From Opitutales bacterium (GTDB lineage: Bacteria; Verrucomicrobiota; Verrucomicrobiia; Opitutales; UBA2995), in NCBI GenBank assembly GCA_022824405.1, contig JAJDZZ010000045.1:1-64000 (forward strand): a stretch of 64,000 nucleotides of DNA, in the 5' to 3' direction. The notes under the pieces were generated by a model. It made no database searches. It was not told where the DNA came from and saw nothing but the letters and a program-made list of their open reading frames with translations. Numbering within the stretch: the first letter of the stretch is position 1; the number at the start of each line of letters is the position of its first letter. Shown here in pieces: positions 8,078-17,135 of this stretch. The position numbers and the translations under genes were made by a program.

Positions 8078-10654
8078 TTGATACCTTGCCTGTCACCGGT
8101 CCCATTTTGTTTCTTCCGTTCCATAAGGGAGCGGTTCCGGACTTGGTTTTGGCCCTTTGCCGGCCTGGCATTGCTGGCCTGTAGCTCCGCCTTCGGGGAT
8201 GCCCTCTTTCTGGAGCGTTTTGAATACGACAACGGGGAGTTGACCCAGGCCTCCTCGCGGCGCTGGTCTCCCACGACCACGGATACGGCCAACCCGAATT
8301 TAGAGGTTTTGGACGGACAACTGGCCTGGGATTTCACCGGTCAGGTAGCCGACCCGCTGAACAACGGCTATTATGGCGCCGTATTCGCTACATCGGCAAT
8401 CAGTTCCGGGTCCTTGTACACCTATTTCGATTTGGAAGTGCAGGAAGCGCCCATTGGCACGGTAAATACGGCGGGCATTTTTCTGGCTTTGTGGAATGGC
8501 GGCAATGGCTATCGGTCCAGGGTCTTCATTGCGGCGGTGCCGGACGGGGAAGGGGGTATTGTTGCCGACCGCTTCAGATTGGGAATCACCAAGCGATCGG
8601 GCAGCCGGGTCGACGCCGTATACTACCCCGCGGATTGGTCTGAGGGGACAATACTGACCGTGTTGGTCCAGAGTGATTTCGAGGCCGAGACGGTGAAATT
8701 GTACATCGATCCGCAAGCGGAGAGCGACACGCATGCGGTAGCGAGCGATGGCGCCTTTCTCGGCATGCGGGGGATCGCCGTTCGCCACCGGGATGAATCG
8801 AGGGAAGGGAATAACATCGGTGTATTCCGGGTGGACAACATCGCGGTGACGCAAACCTTTGGCGACGTGGAGGCGCCTCCCGATCTCCCCCCCGGCAGGG
8901 TTGCGGTGTACGGAGTTCCGGGCGGGGGAATTTCGGTTAATTGGAGCGATAACTCGAATAACGAATCCGGTTTCCGGGTGGACAGGCGCGAGGTCGGCGA
9001 TGCGGATTTTGCAACGATCGCGGTGGTTGAGGCCAACCGGACGCATTATTTGGATGCAAGCGCCGCGGCGGGGACCGAATGGGAATACCGGATCGTGGCT
9101 CTCGGCGATACGGAACTCAGTTCGGGTTGGGGCCGGAGGGTTCGGAGCTACGAAGATCCGCCGCCGTTGACGGCGCCCGTCCTGACGACGAAGCGGGAAG
9201 ACGGCGGTCTGTTACTGGGATTTCCAGCCATCCCGCAGGTAACCTACGAAGTGCAGGAATCGTCCGATTTGGAGAACTGGAAATTGTTCAAGTACCTTCA
9301 AGCCGATTCAGCGGTTGAGTTGAGCGCCTTGATGGAGGCCGGTGAATCGGGCAGAAGGTTTGCGCGCGTTGCAGCGACCCGGTTGTCCCTGCCACCCCTG
9401 AAAATCGGACTTACCGAGGTATTTGCAATGCCTGAAAACGGGACGGGCAGGGTCTTCAACCTCTCGGATTTCGGAGCGACGCCCGGCGTTTCGGATGATG
9501 ACGACGCCATTGCCGTTCGTTTGGCATTCGCTGCCATGGCCTTCGGCGACGTCCTGGAGGTCGAAAACGGAAACTATCACCTGAAGACGACGGTGACGGC
9601 GCCCACCGGGATGACCCTTCGGGCTTCATCCGCCGGGGAGGCGGTGTTTTACCCCGTTGGGATTTCTACGGCCTTCAGGATTTCTCCCGCCAGCCACGAT
9701 GTTACCTTGGATGGGTTTGCCATAATGGGCACGGACGGATTGCTCAGTTACGGCGTGGACGTCGGCCAGTCCAATCAACGTGGCCCGGAACGGGTATGGC
9801 TGAAGGATTTGCGCATCGAAGGCTTTGCCCGTCATGGCATCCGCTTGCGGTCGACCAAACACGTGAAGGTGGAAAACTGCCGCATCTTGAATGCCACCAA
9901 CCTGGGCGGGGGAGGACACGGTTACGGGGTCGAACTCGACGGGTCCGGTTCGCACAACAACTGGATCACGGGTTGCCGGATCGGTCCGGTTATCCGGCAT
10001 GGAGTGCTCCTGCAGTATTCCGCCCATAACAACCTGGTGGAAAACAATACCTGTTTCGAGACCACGGAGGACGCTTACGACCTGCATGGCGAGGATGAAT
10101 ACGCCAATGAGCTTCGTTTCAACCTGGCCTATTGGGAGGGCGATTCGTCCCTAGTCGGGACCCCGGCCGGGTTCGGGGTGGGCAACACCGGATCGACCCA
10201 CGACAATTCCGGTCCGGGAAACTGGATCCATCACAACGAAGTTCGGGGTTACCAGATCGGCGTGGAGGTGATCCAAGGATCGCACGTTCAGTTTATCGAT
10301 TCCAACGATTTGCAGGACAACGCGGTAGCGGGAATAATGATACACAACGGCGGGGGGAACAGCCTTTACCTGAGGAGGAATACCATTTCCGGCAGTAGGG
10401 TGGGGGTGCGGGCCACCCGTTCAGCCGGTTTTGTGGCAGAGGGAAACACCATAGGCGGGAACGAAATCGGGATAATGACCACCAGCGACATGACCGACTA
10501 TCGGATAACCGGAAACGACCTGCGCGGGAACGGCACGGCCAAGGATTTGGGCAGCGATGCGGGTGAATATTTCGGTAATATGGACCCCGAGGATCCGTTT
10601 GCCCGTTGGAACGACCTGGAATCCCAGACGTGGTGGACAGAGTCGACACCCTGA
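8078..10654 (+). CDS. Secreted right-handed beta-helix protein (polysaccharide lyase-like)
   Basis: An 858-residue exported protein. A signal peptide is likely within residues 20-40 (FAGLALLACSSAFG). Residues about 40-260 form a concanavalin-like region, and 268-345 read as a fibronectin type III-like domain (VNWSDNSNNESGFRVDRR). From about 460 to 840 there are parallel beta-helix coils with many Asn and Gly turns (ENCRILNATN, NLVENNTC, GNTIGGNEIG). Such proteins often cut or bind polysaccharides, but no catalytic residues can be assigned by eye. TTG 8078 is the only plausible start I find. The frame closes just where a second frame carrying a conserved-looking C-terminal part begins, so a frameshift is suspected. 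Confidence 0.75.
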   Translation: MIPCLSPVPFCFFRSIRERFRTWFWPFAGLALLACSSAFGDALFLERFEYDNGELTQASSRRWSPTTTDTANPNLEVLDGQLAWDFTGQVADPLNNGYYGAVFATSAISSGSLYTYFDLEVQEAPIGTVNTAGIFLALWNGGNGYRSRVFIAAVPDGEGGIVADRFRLGITKRSGSRVDAVYYPADWSEGTILTVLVQSDFEAETVKLYIDPQAESDTHAVASDGAFLGMRGIAVRHRDESREGNNIGVFRVDNIAVTQTFGDVEAPPDLPPGRVAVYGVPGGGISVNWSDNSNNESGFRVDRREVGDADFATIAVVEANRTHYLDASAAAGTEWEYRIVALGDTELSSGWGRRVRSYEDPPPLTAPVLTTKREDGGLLLGFPAIPQVTYEVQESSDLENWKLFKYLQADSAVELSALMEAGESGRRFARVAATRLSLPPLKIGLTEVFAMPENGTGRVFNLSDFGATPGVSDDDDAIAVRLAFAAMAFGDVLEVENGNYHLKTTVTAPTGMTLRASSAGEAVFYPVGISTAFRISPASHDVTLDGFAIMGTDGLLSYGVDVGQSNQRGPERVWLKDLRIEGFARHGIRLRSTKHVKVENCRILNATNLGGGGHGYGVELDGSGSHNNWITGCRIGPVIRHGVLLQYSAHNNLVENNTCFETTEDAYDLHGEDEYANELRFNLAYWEGDSSLVGTPAGFGVGNTGSTHDNSGPGNWIHHNEVRGYQIGVEVIQGSHVQFIDSNDLQDNAVAGIMIHNGGGNSLYLRRNTISGSRVGVRATRSAGFVAEGNTIGGNEIGIMTTSDMTDYRITGNDLRGNGTAKDLGSDAGEYFGNMDPEDPFARWNDLESQTWWTESTP

Positions 10655-11145
10655 GCAAACCGTTCGAGGAGGGATACCAGTTTCTGGTCATCCATTCGGG
10701 GCGCAGTTACGCTTTTACCACGTTGGAAGTTCTGGAAGAGCGAACCGAAGCGTTCAAGGTCCCATGGGACATTGTCTACGACCCGTCCGTGCCGGGAGGG
10801 AAGCGACCGCTCAGGTACGAAGGCGTGCTGGTGAGCCGCTACGACCAGACGGCGGGCACCGGTATCAACGCGCGGTTCGGCCCGGCGCTCTACAACCGGG
10901 ACAACCCGAATTTCCCTACGGACGTGGGCTGGGGCAGGGATGATTTCTCACTCATTGCGGGTGGCGAAAGCCGGGAGATCGGCGGGGGTGTCAGCGTCAG
11001 CGTAGCGAAGAATCCCGACGGCAGTTACGAGGTGACCGTAACCGGCGGAAGGGCGGCCCCATTCGAGCATTGGTGCGACAATATCTGGTTTTCCTCAGGC
11101 GAGTACGACTCCGGCTGTTTTCTGGACGAAGCGGTATGGGAGTAG
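10606..11145 (+). pseudogene. Probable frameshifted C-terminal part of the beta-helix protein
   Basis: An open frame in another phase that overlaps the end of the beta-helix gene by 49 bp and runs to 11145. It has no convincing start or ribosome site of its own. Its product has normal composition: FEEGYQFLVIHSGRSYAF, VPWDIVYDPSVPGGKRPLRY, and a Cys pair near EHWCDNIW and DSGCFL. It looks like protein that once continued the upstream gene. Alternatives are a separate gene translated by coupling, or a sequencing error. The GGCGCG..CGCGCC/AATTAG repeat starts 1 bp after its stop. Confidence 0.5.
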
Positions 11146-11358
11146 TTAGGCGCGCTGAGGCGCGCCAATTAGTAATTAAGAATGAGGAATTAGGAATGTT
11201 TCGATTTTGAGGATTAGCTGGCGGCGAGGTTGGCCCCGGATTATTCAAATCCTAAACATCCTGTTTATCCATTTTCCAATTCTCTCCCTCTCTCTGCGTC
11301 CTTTGCGCTCTTTGCGAGAGTCATCTCTCCCCCTCCGTGTCCTCTGTGCCCTCTGTGG
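11146..11358. repeat. Mosaic repeat block between convergent genes
   Basis: AGGCGCGCTGAGGCGCGCC with AATTAGTAATTAAGAATGAG, then CAAATCC/AAACATCCTGTTTATCC, CTCTCTGCGTCCTTTGCGC and CCTCTGTGTCC...GGTTAATC. The last word gives, on the minus strand, the final codons and stop of the sulfatase gene. Confidence 0.75.
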
Positions 11359-12843
11359 TTAATCTCTTTCAGTTGGCTGGAGCCACTTGGCGAGGCCCGG
11401 TATCCCCAGGGCCGGTTCTTCGGCCAATTCCATTTGGCGCCGCAGGGCATTCCTCATTCTCTGACGGGTTTCGCGGTAGGCGGGATCGTGGTAGAAATTG
11501 GTCAGTTCGTCCGGATCTTTTGCCAGGTCGAAGAGCCAGGGTTCGTCCTTATTCGAAACCACCAGTTTATAACCTTCGGTAACCGCTGCCACCCAGGCCG
11601 GACGCAACGAAGCGGCGCGAATGTAGGCGATCCGTTCACCATGGATATTCAAGTTTTTATTTTGAAAACGATTGGAGAGGTCGCTTCCCTGACCGCTTGG
11701 CAGGCCATTTCCGATTCCCATCATGGATAATACGGTTGGAGCAAAATCCACGGAGGTCATGACGGAGTGGATGACCTTACCGGCCCCGACCTGTTCGGGA
11801 TACTTTAGAAGAAAGGCAGCCTTGGCTGAGGCTTCATAGGGGACTCCCTTGTTATGGCGGCGGTGTTCACCCATCAGATCTCCATGGTCGGAGGTAAAAA
11901 CCACGATGGTATTTTCTTCCAGATTCAGGCGCTTCAACTCGCGTGAAAGCTTTCCCATATTGTCGTCGATACATTCCACCATACCGAAGATGGCGGCCAT
12001 TTGAGCCTGGTTCAATTCGAGGTCTTCGATGTAGTTATTCCCGCTAAGGCCACTCCAGGCCGGCGCTTCGCCGACGTTCTTGAGCATGGTTTTCGGCGGC
12101 TGAAACGTCATGGACCTGTATTTATCCCAATAAGGTTCGCGCACTTGGTTGGGACCGTGCGGATCGGGAATACTCAGCATCAGGCAAAAGGGCCGATCCT
12201 TATTTTTCCGAATAAATTCCAGGCTTCGGTCCATCAGGAAATCGGTGGCATAGGATTTTTCATCCGCCTGGTTCAAATTGTAGCCAGGAATTCCATTTCG
12301 CCCGATTTTGGCGTCTACCCGCGGACCGTCCTCAGTGTCCTTGAGTTTCTTATAGTGACCCCGATTGAACATGTAGCGGTTGTCCTGCCAGCCGAACTTC
12401 CGTTCCGGCGCCCACTGCGGTTTACCGGTCCCGTCCAGGTGCCATTTGCCGAGGTAAGCGGTGGAGTAACCGTTTTTTCCAAGGACCTCCGCAAACGTCA
12501 CCATGTGATCGTGCAGGGGCCTGTCATTTGTCGGCGTCCCGGTCAGATGCGGCATGAGCCCGGTGAGGAAGGCAGCGCGGGAAGGCGAGCAAACGGGTGA
12601 AGAAACGTAAAAATTGGTCAGTAACGCTCCTTCCGCGGCCAGGGCATCCAGGTGGGGCGTGTCCACTTTTACCCCCTTCCCCCACACAAAAGCCTGATCT
12701 TCGGCCAATCGGTCCCGATAACATCCGAGCGTCCGGAAGTTATGCTCGTCCGTCATGACTACCACAAGGTTCGGCTGGTCCACTGCCAACGCCGAAATTG
12801 CGGCGTAGATTGAAACAAAAGTAGTAAGAATTATTCGCACCAT
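11359..12843 (-). CDS. Secreted sulfatase (family S1)
   Basis: A 494-residue S1 sulfatase. A signal peptide occupies about residues 1-21. The formylglycine signature C-S-P-S-R at 85-89 is intact; its Cys must be oxidised by a maturase not found in this window. Metal ligands appear as TDEH at residues 31-34 and TSDHGD further on. S1 enzymes remove sulfate from glycans, phenols or steroids; here a polysaccharide substrate is likely from context. The C-terminal ERD and stop are spelled by the GAGATTAACC repeat word. ATG 12843 places the signal peptide correctly. Confidence 0.93.
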   Translation of the reverse strand: MVRIILTTFVSIYAAISALAVDQPNLVVVMTDEHNFRTLGCYRDRLAEDQAFVWGKGVKVDTPHLDALAAEGALLTNFYVSSPVCSPSRAAFLTGLMPHLTGTPTNDRPLHDHMVTFAEVLGKNGYSTAYLGKWHLDGTGKPQWAPERKFGWQDNRYMFNRGHYKKLKDTEDGPRVDAKIGRNGIPGYNLNQADEKSYATDFLMDRSLEFIRKNKDRPFCLMLSIPDPHGPNQVREPYWDKYRSMTFQPPKTMLKNVGEAPAWSGLSGNNYIEDLELNQAQMAAIFGMVECIDDNMGKLSRELKRLNLEENTIVVFTSDHGDLMGEHRRHNKGVPYEASAKAAFLLKYPEQVGAGKVIHSVMTSVDFAPTVLSMMGIGNGLPSGQGSDLSNRFQNKNLNIHGERIAYIRAASLRPAWVAAVTEGYKLVVSNKDEPWLFDLAKDPDELTNFYHDPAYRETRQRMRNALRRQMELAEEPALGIPGLAKWLQPTERD

Positions 12844-12887
12844 GATTTTAGTTCCTATTTGTGCTTTTAACGTGCGGCAACTGCAAG

Positions 12888-13240
12888 CCTAGGCGCGCCA
12901 ATCAGAGATTAACCACAGAGGACACAGAGGTTAAAAAGGCTGAAGGCTAAAGGCTGAAGGCAGAAGGAATGGCCTCTCGCAAAGAGCGCAAAGGACGCAA
13001 AGATTCTGAGGAAAAAACATGGATTAACAAGATGTTCAGGATTTGAATTATCCATGAAATCCGTGGTTAACCTTATCCCTGCCTTTTGAGTCTTTTGTGC
13101 CTCTTGTGGCTATATCCAGCGCCCTCGGGCGCTTCCGTTTCGTTAGTGGTCAGTGGTTAGTTTCTCCCCATCTTTCGATCACGATAACGATTATTCAGCC
13201 TTTAGCCTTCAGCCTTTATTATCTCTGCGAGAGATGCGGG
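12888..13240. repeat. Mosaic repeat block upstream of the second sulfatase
   Basis: AGGCGCGCCAATCAG, GAGATTAACCACAGAGGACA, GGCTGAAGGCTAAAGGCTG, CTCTCGCAAAGAGCGCAAAG, AACATGGATTAACAAGATG, ATCCATG/ATCCGTGG, CCAGCGCCCTCGGGCGC, CGATCACGATAACGATTA, then GCCTTTAGCC/TTCAGCC. No gene is seen. The sulfatase on the left starts at 12843 and the one on the right at 13291. Confidence 0.8.
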
Positions 13241-13290
13241 TTAAGCTTTGAATCGGTTGACTCCGCAAGCTGGGTCAAGTTCAGTAGGCA

Positions 13291-14673
13291 ATGACTCAAT
13301 ACATGGCTCTACAATTTAAATTCCTTTCGGTGGCGGGGTTGGTATTTCTTTTGGGATTTGGCGGAAGTCCAACCGACGTGGCGGCGGTTACCCGGACCAA
13401 TCCCAATGTCATCCTGATCATGGCCGACGATCTGGGATACGAAACGATCGGTTGTTATGGAGGGGTATCGTACGACACCCCGGTTTTGGATCGACTGGCG
13501 ATGAACGGAGTGCGCTTTGCCAACGCCCATGCCCTTCCCCTCTGCACCCCGACGCGGGTGTCCTTGATGACGGGGAAATACAATTGGCGCAACTGGCATT
13601 CCTTCGGGATTCTGAAACCCGAGGAAAAAACCTTCGGCCATTGGATGACCGAGGCCGGATACCGCACCTGCATAGTGGGCAAATGGCAATTGCAGAGCTA
13701 TAATCCACCCGATTTCATGCCGGAATGGCGGGGCCTGGGGCAACGGGCCGAGGCGTCCGGGTTCGAGGAATTTTTTCTTTGGCATTCCGAGCACACGGAG
13801 GATAAGGGCAGCCGGTTTCCCGATCCGCTCATTAATGACAACGGGAATTACCTGACGGATACGGAGGGAAAATACGGGCCCGATTTGTTTGTGGATTACC
13901 TGAACGATTTTATGGAGCGCCACCGGGACCAGCCCTTTTTCGTCTACTACCCCATGGCATTGACCCATGGCCCCTTTCAACCTACCCCCGATAGCCCGGA
14001 GTGGGGCGAGGACCGCCACCGGCAGGATGGGCGGTTTTTTCACGATATGGTGGAATACATGGACAAACTGGTCGGCCGGATCGAGGCCAAGGCGATTGAA
14101 TTGGGTTTGGCCGAGGACACCCTGATAATTTTTTACAGCGACAACGGTTCGCCTCTGCACGCGCGGTCGAAATTGAAGGATGGCCGTATTGTTCCCGGTG
14201 GAAAGGGATACACCAATCTTCGCGGCACTCGCGTGCCCTTGATTGTGGGGTGGCCCGGAACGGCGGCCCCGGGTCACGTGGTGGAGGACCTGGTGGATTG
14301 TAATGACATTTTACCCACCATTTTCCAGGCCTGTGGCATCGCTCCACCTCAGGGAGAGGTTTTCGATGGGGAATCGCTTCTTGCTCAAATCAAAGGGCAG
14401 CCCGGTTCCCACCGGGATTGGTTGTTTTTTCATCACGATCCCCTGCCGGGGGATAACAAGGAACGGTTCACCTTGCAGCGCTGGGCCATAGACAAACGCT
14501 GGAAATTGTCCGAACAGAGTGGAAAACTCTACGACCTGATCGCCGATCCGGAGGAGACCCAGCCGATAGACCCGGCCAAGGCGGGGCCGGAGGCCGTTGC
14601 GGCTCGAAGGAAGCTACAGGCGGTCATCGATAGCATGGGCATGGAGTATGAGAACTGGGTTCGTCCGGAGTAG
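13291..14673 (+). CDS. Secreted sulfatase (family S1)
   Basis: A 460-residue S1 sulfatase, only distantly similar to its neighbour. The signature C-T-P-T-R is at residues 85-89 (81-85 if ATG 13303 is used). Metal ligands are seen in MADDLGYETIG and later in YSDNGSP. A hydrophobic segment before DVAAV is the signal peptide. Either ATG 13291 or ATG 13303 could be the start; AGG a few bases before 13291 favours it slightly. It ends with a typical W-A-I-D-K-R-W-K-L ... L-Y-D-L block. The stop TAG is the first part of a GAATGAGGAATGAGG repeat. Confidence 0.92.
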   Translation: MTQYMALQFKFLSVAGLVFLLGFGGSPTDVAAVTRTNPNVILIMADDLGYETIGCYGGVSYDTPVLDRLAMNGVRFANAHALPLCTPTRVSLMTGKYNWRNWHSFGILKPEEKTFGHWMTEAGYRTCIVGKWQLQSYNPPDFMPEWRGLGQRAEASGFEEFFLWHSEHTEDKGSRFPDPLINDNGNYLTDTEGKYGPDLFVDYLNDFMERHRDQPFFVYYPMALTHGPFQPTPDSPEWGEDRHRQDGRFFHDMVEYMDKLVGRIEAKAIELGLAEDTLIIFYSDNGSPLHARSKLKDGRIVPGGKGYTNLRGTRVPLIVGWPGTAAPGHVVEDLVDCNDILPTIFQACGIAPPQGEVFDGESLLAQIKGQPGSHRDWLFFHHDPLPGDNKERFTLQRWAIDKRWKLSEQSGKLYDLIADPEETQPIDPAKAGPEAVAARRKLQAVIDSMGMEYENWVRPE

Positions 14674-14825
14674 GAATGAGGAATGAGGAATGAATAGGCA
14701 TAAAAAACTGTAGGAGGGGGTTTATCCCCCGATTGCGGTGAAGTCTCGAACCGGTATCAAGCAACCGGCATTAACTGGAAGACAAATTTCACTAACCACT
14801 GACCACTAATGAAACGAGGGCGCCC
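14672..14825. repeat. Composite repeat, copy 1 (with REP element)
   Basis: A GAATGAGG tandem, AATAGGCATAAAAAACT, a REP hairpin, GTCTCGAACCGGTATC, GGCATTAACTGGAAGACAAA, and ACCACTGACCACTAATGAAAC. The same string in the same order recurs at 18502-18687 with few changes. Both copies start at or just after the stop codon of a + strand gene. Confidence 0.85.
14710..14733 (+). repeat. REP-like element
   Basis: GTAGGAGGGGGTTTATCCCC continuing with CGAT: a GTAG foot, then a GGGGG/CCCCC stem with a TTTAT loop. It is identical to the copy at 18546-18569 and matches half of the pair at 7590-7658. Confidence 0.7.
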
Positions 14826-14846
14826 ATAAACTCTATTGGGGGGTGG

Positions 14847-14923
14847 TGGTCGGGATGACTGGACTTGAACCAGCGACCTCGCCGACCCGAACGGCGCACT
14901 CTACCAGACTGAGCTACATCCCG
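14847..14923 (-). tRNA. tRNA-Pro (CGG)
   Basis: The minus strand folds as a full cloverleaf: acceptor CGGGATG/CATCCCG, D arm with GCTCAG...GGTAGAG, anticodon stem CGCCG/CGGCG with loop TTCGGGT (anticodon CGG), T arm GCTGG/CCAGT with loop TTCAAGT. Discriminator A and CCA are encoded. Length is 77 nt. Confidence 0.95.
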
Positions 14924-14969
14924 AAAAGACCGAGAACAGTTTGAGGAGGACATTCCGGTGTCAAGATAA

Positions 14970-15236
14970 ACCCCGAGGCGCGCCAATTAGGAATGGGATC
15001 TCGCCAGGGCGAGATGGCACAAAGGCACAGAAGCACAAGGGCACAAAGGAGGGAAGCGCCCGAGGGCGCTGGATATAGCCACAAGAGGCCATTCCTTCAG
15101 CCTTCAGCCTTTAGCCTTTTTAACCTCTGTGCTCTCTGAGTCCTCTGTGGTTTATTTTTCTGATCCTTGGCGAGAGGCCATTATGGATATAGCCACGAGG
15201 GGTTGGGCTTGGAAAAGGGGTCCAGGTAACCTCGAT
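14970..15236. repeat. Mosaic repeat block
   Basis: AGGCGCGCCAATTAGGAATG, CTCGCCAGGGCGAGATGGCA, GCGCCCGAGGGCGC, CCTTCAGCCTTCAGCC, CCTCTGTGCTCTCTGAGTCC, and CTTGGCGAGAGGCC. Bases 15183-15236 show no repeat word. No gene is seen. Confidence 0.75.
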
Positions 15237-16133
15237 TTAGGAGAAATAGCACAATTCAGCGGCCTGGCGGAGTCCTTCGATGGGATCCTCCCGGGTGGGG
15301 ATAAACTCGTGGGCCACGTATCCGGTGTAACCGGTTTCGAGGATGGCTTCCAGAACGGGACGGTAGTTGATTTCCTGGGTGTGGTCGAGTTCCCCGCGGC
15401 CCGGATTTCCGGCAGTGTGGTAATGGGCGATGTAATCTTTGTACTGGCGGATACGGCGGATGATGTCTCCGTTCATTACCGAGACGTGGTAAACGTCGAA
15501 AAGCAGCTTGAAATTTTCCGACCCGACCCGGTCGATGAGCTCGATACAGAAATCGACGTCATCGCCAAAGTAGCCGGGATGTCCCTTCATGGGGTGGGTG
15601 TCGTCGCGTGAATTGAGGTGTTCGAGGACCAGGGTGACGCCGTTTTTTTCGGCATGGGGGACGACTTCCTTCCAGGTCTCGACACAGAGCCGGGCCGCTT
15701 TTTCCTCGTCCATGCCGGGAAAGCGCATGCCGGTAAAGGTAATGACGTTTTTGCAGTCGATGGATTTGGCCAAGTCGATTCCATTCCGCAGCCCGGTCAG
15801 GACCCGTTCGCGATACTCCGGATTACAGGGTCCGTATTTGAATCCATGCCCTCCCGATACGAGGGAGATTTCCAACCCCAGGTCCTTGATTTTGGGGTAG
15901 TGTTCGGCCGAAATTCCTTCCATGGCCACCAACCCGATGTCTTTGCAATGGCGACCCAGGGTCAGGGCGTCCACGTGATCGTTAAAGCACCAACCCATGA
16001 CGGACTGGCGGATGGGGCCGTTGGCGATTTTGTCGGACGGTGACACCGCATCGGATTTTTGGGCTTGGCTTCGGGCGGCCAACAGGGCGGCGGCGCTTCC
16101 CGCGCCCCATTTCAGGAGTTGACGTCGATTCAT
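15237..16133 (-). CDS. Tat-exported TIM-barrel sugar isomerase/epimerase (hydroxypyruvate isomerase-like)
   Basis: A 298-residue protein. The N-terminus MNRRQLLKWGAGSAAALLAA is a twin-arginine export signal. The body is an AP-endonuclease-2-like TIM barrel of the sugar phosphate isomerase/epimerase group, with FTGMRFPG, LVLEHLNSRDD, LLFDVYHVSVMNGD, HYHTAGNPGRGELD and YVAHEFIPT carrying the expected Glu, Asp and His metal ligands. Length and motifs match hydroxypyruvate isomerase-like enzymes. The start is set at 16133 because the open frame further upstream is only a heptamer repeat. The substrate is unknown. Confidence 0.87.
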   Translation of the reverse strand: MNRRQLLKWGAGSAAALLAARSQAQKSDAVSPSDKIANGPIRQSVMGWCFNDHVDALTLGRHCKDIGLVAMEGISAEHYPKIKDLGLEISLVSGGHGFKYGPCNPEYRERVLTGLRNGIDLAKSIDCKNVITFTGMRFPGMDEEKAARLCVETWKEVVPHAEKNGVTLVLEHLNSRDDTHPMKGHPGYFGDDVDFCIELIDRVGSENFKLLFDVYHVSVMNGDIIRRIRQYKDYIAHYHTAGNPGRGELDHTQEINYRPVLEAILETGYTGYVAHEFIPTREDPIEGLRQAAELCYFS

Positions 16134-16140
16134 GGCTACA

Positions 16141-16181
16141 TGGAGGAAGAAGGAAGAAGGAAGAAGGAAGAAGGAAGAAGG
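16141..16181. repeat. Heptamer tandem repeat upstream of the isomerase gene
   Basis: About five and a half copies of GGAAGAA lie 8 bp upstream of the start codon (CTTCTTC on the coding strand). The unit length is not a multiple of three and an in-frame upstream start exists, so slippage would change any longer reading frame. A CTTGGCG/CTTGGCGAGATG repeat word follows to 16215. Confidence 0.75.
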
Positions 16182-16283
16182 CAAATCTTGGCGGCCTTGG
16201 CGATCTTGGCGAGATGTAATTTTGATTGGATAATGGGGTGAATTTTGCTGGCGTTTTGGATCGATCGGATTAGGAGAGAGATT

Positions 16284-16907
16284 ATGCGGATATTATTGAT
16301 TGGTCTTTTGGGAATTTCGGTTTTGGCGGTTGCCGCCGCCTTCTTCATTTTCCGCCAGGAAAGCGGTGGCGGGATGCTGGGGCGCGAGATAGATCACTAT
16401 TGGGAGGTGGGGGAATTTGACCTGACCGACCAGCATGGCGAGCGGTATTCGTCGGAAGCCTTGAAAGGGAAGGTTTGGTTGGCCAACTTCATGTTTACAT
16501 CCTGTCCGGCGGAGTGTCCGGTTCTCACCCGGCAATTGGATCTGGTTCGTATGAAACTCGGTCCGCGTCGGGACGTGGCCTACGTCTCCTTTAGCGTCGA
16601 CCCCCAGAACGACACCCCGGAACGATTGAAGGCCTTTTCCGAAGCCTACGGTCCGGACCCGAACTGGTCCCTGTTGACCGGCGAGATGGAAGTGATGACG
16701 GAGGTGGTCCGATCGCAATTTCTTCAACCCCTCACCCGGGAGGTGAGCGGGGATGATCCGGAAACAAATAACATCTACCACAGCAACCTGATACTGGTCA
16801 TCGACGGGGAGGGGAGCGTTCGTTACTATTGCGATGGACTCGATCAGCGGGCGGCGAACTCGCTTTCCCGAGTGGTGGAGGTTTTGCTCAAGGAAGCGCG
16901 GTCGTGA
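16284..16907 (+). CDS. SCO1/SenC-family copper-binding thioredoxin-fold protein
   Basis: A 207-residue protein anchored by a transmembrane segment at residues 3-23. The copper-binding CPAEC motif (C74, C78) and the distal H166 (IYHSN) are all present, as in SCO1 proteins that deliver copper to, or reduce, the CuA site of cytochrome oxidase. No oxidase genes are nearby, so it may be a free-standing redox protein. ATG 16284 is chosen over TTG 16245 because it follows GGAGAGAG and directly precedes the membrane anchor. Confidence 0.88.
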   Translation: MRILLIGLLGISVLAVAAAFFIFRQESGGGMLGREIDHYWEVGEFDLTDQHGERYSSEALKGKVWLANFMFTSCPAECPVLTRQLDLVRMKLGPRRDVAYVSFSVDPQNDTPERLKAFSEAYGPDPNWSLLTGEMEVMTEVVRSQFLQPLTREVSGDDPETNNIYHSNLILVIDGEGSVRYYCDGLDQRAANSLSRVVEVLLKEARS

Positions 16908-16919
16908 TCAGGAAAAAGG

Positions 16920-17135
16920 GAGAGAGATTAACCACAGAGGACACAGAGGGGAAGCGACCAAGGGCGCGAATTAGGAATTAGGAATTGGGGAGAGGGATCA
17001 CGATCACGATTACATGGATGATGAATTCGAGAGGCTCGAATGGTTTGGGATGGCATGCGGGCTTGACCCCGGGGAGGTATCGGAGCCATCCTTTCCGGGC
17101 ATAGGGGAAAGCGGGCTAAACAGCCCTGGTGCAGC
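16920..17135. repeat. Mosaic repeat block and leader of the Gfo/Idh gene
   Basis: GAGATTAACCACAGAGGACA, GCGACCAAGGGCGCGAATTAGGAATTAGG (split here only for description; 16953-16986), and GGATCACGATCACGATTA. Bases 17030-17135 carry no repeat word and should hold the promoter of the following gene. Confidence 0.6.

Noticed and set aside
13309-14277. 322-codon minus-strand frame opposite the second sulfatase
   Set aside because: The + strand carries the sulfatase signature and metal sites; the antisense frame is a by-product.
16141-16181. Possible CRISPR array
   Set aside because: The unit is a 7-bp tandem without spacers. No repeat-spacer pattern is found anywhere in the window.
16134-16184. 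N-terminal extension of the isomerase through the heptamer repeat
   Set aside because: The extension is only repeat-encoded PSSFFLL units; ATG 16133 directly precedes the twin-arginine signal.
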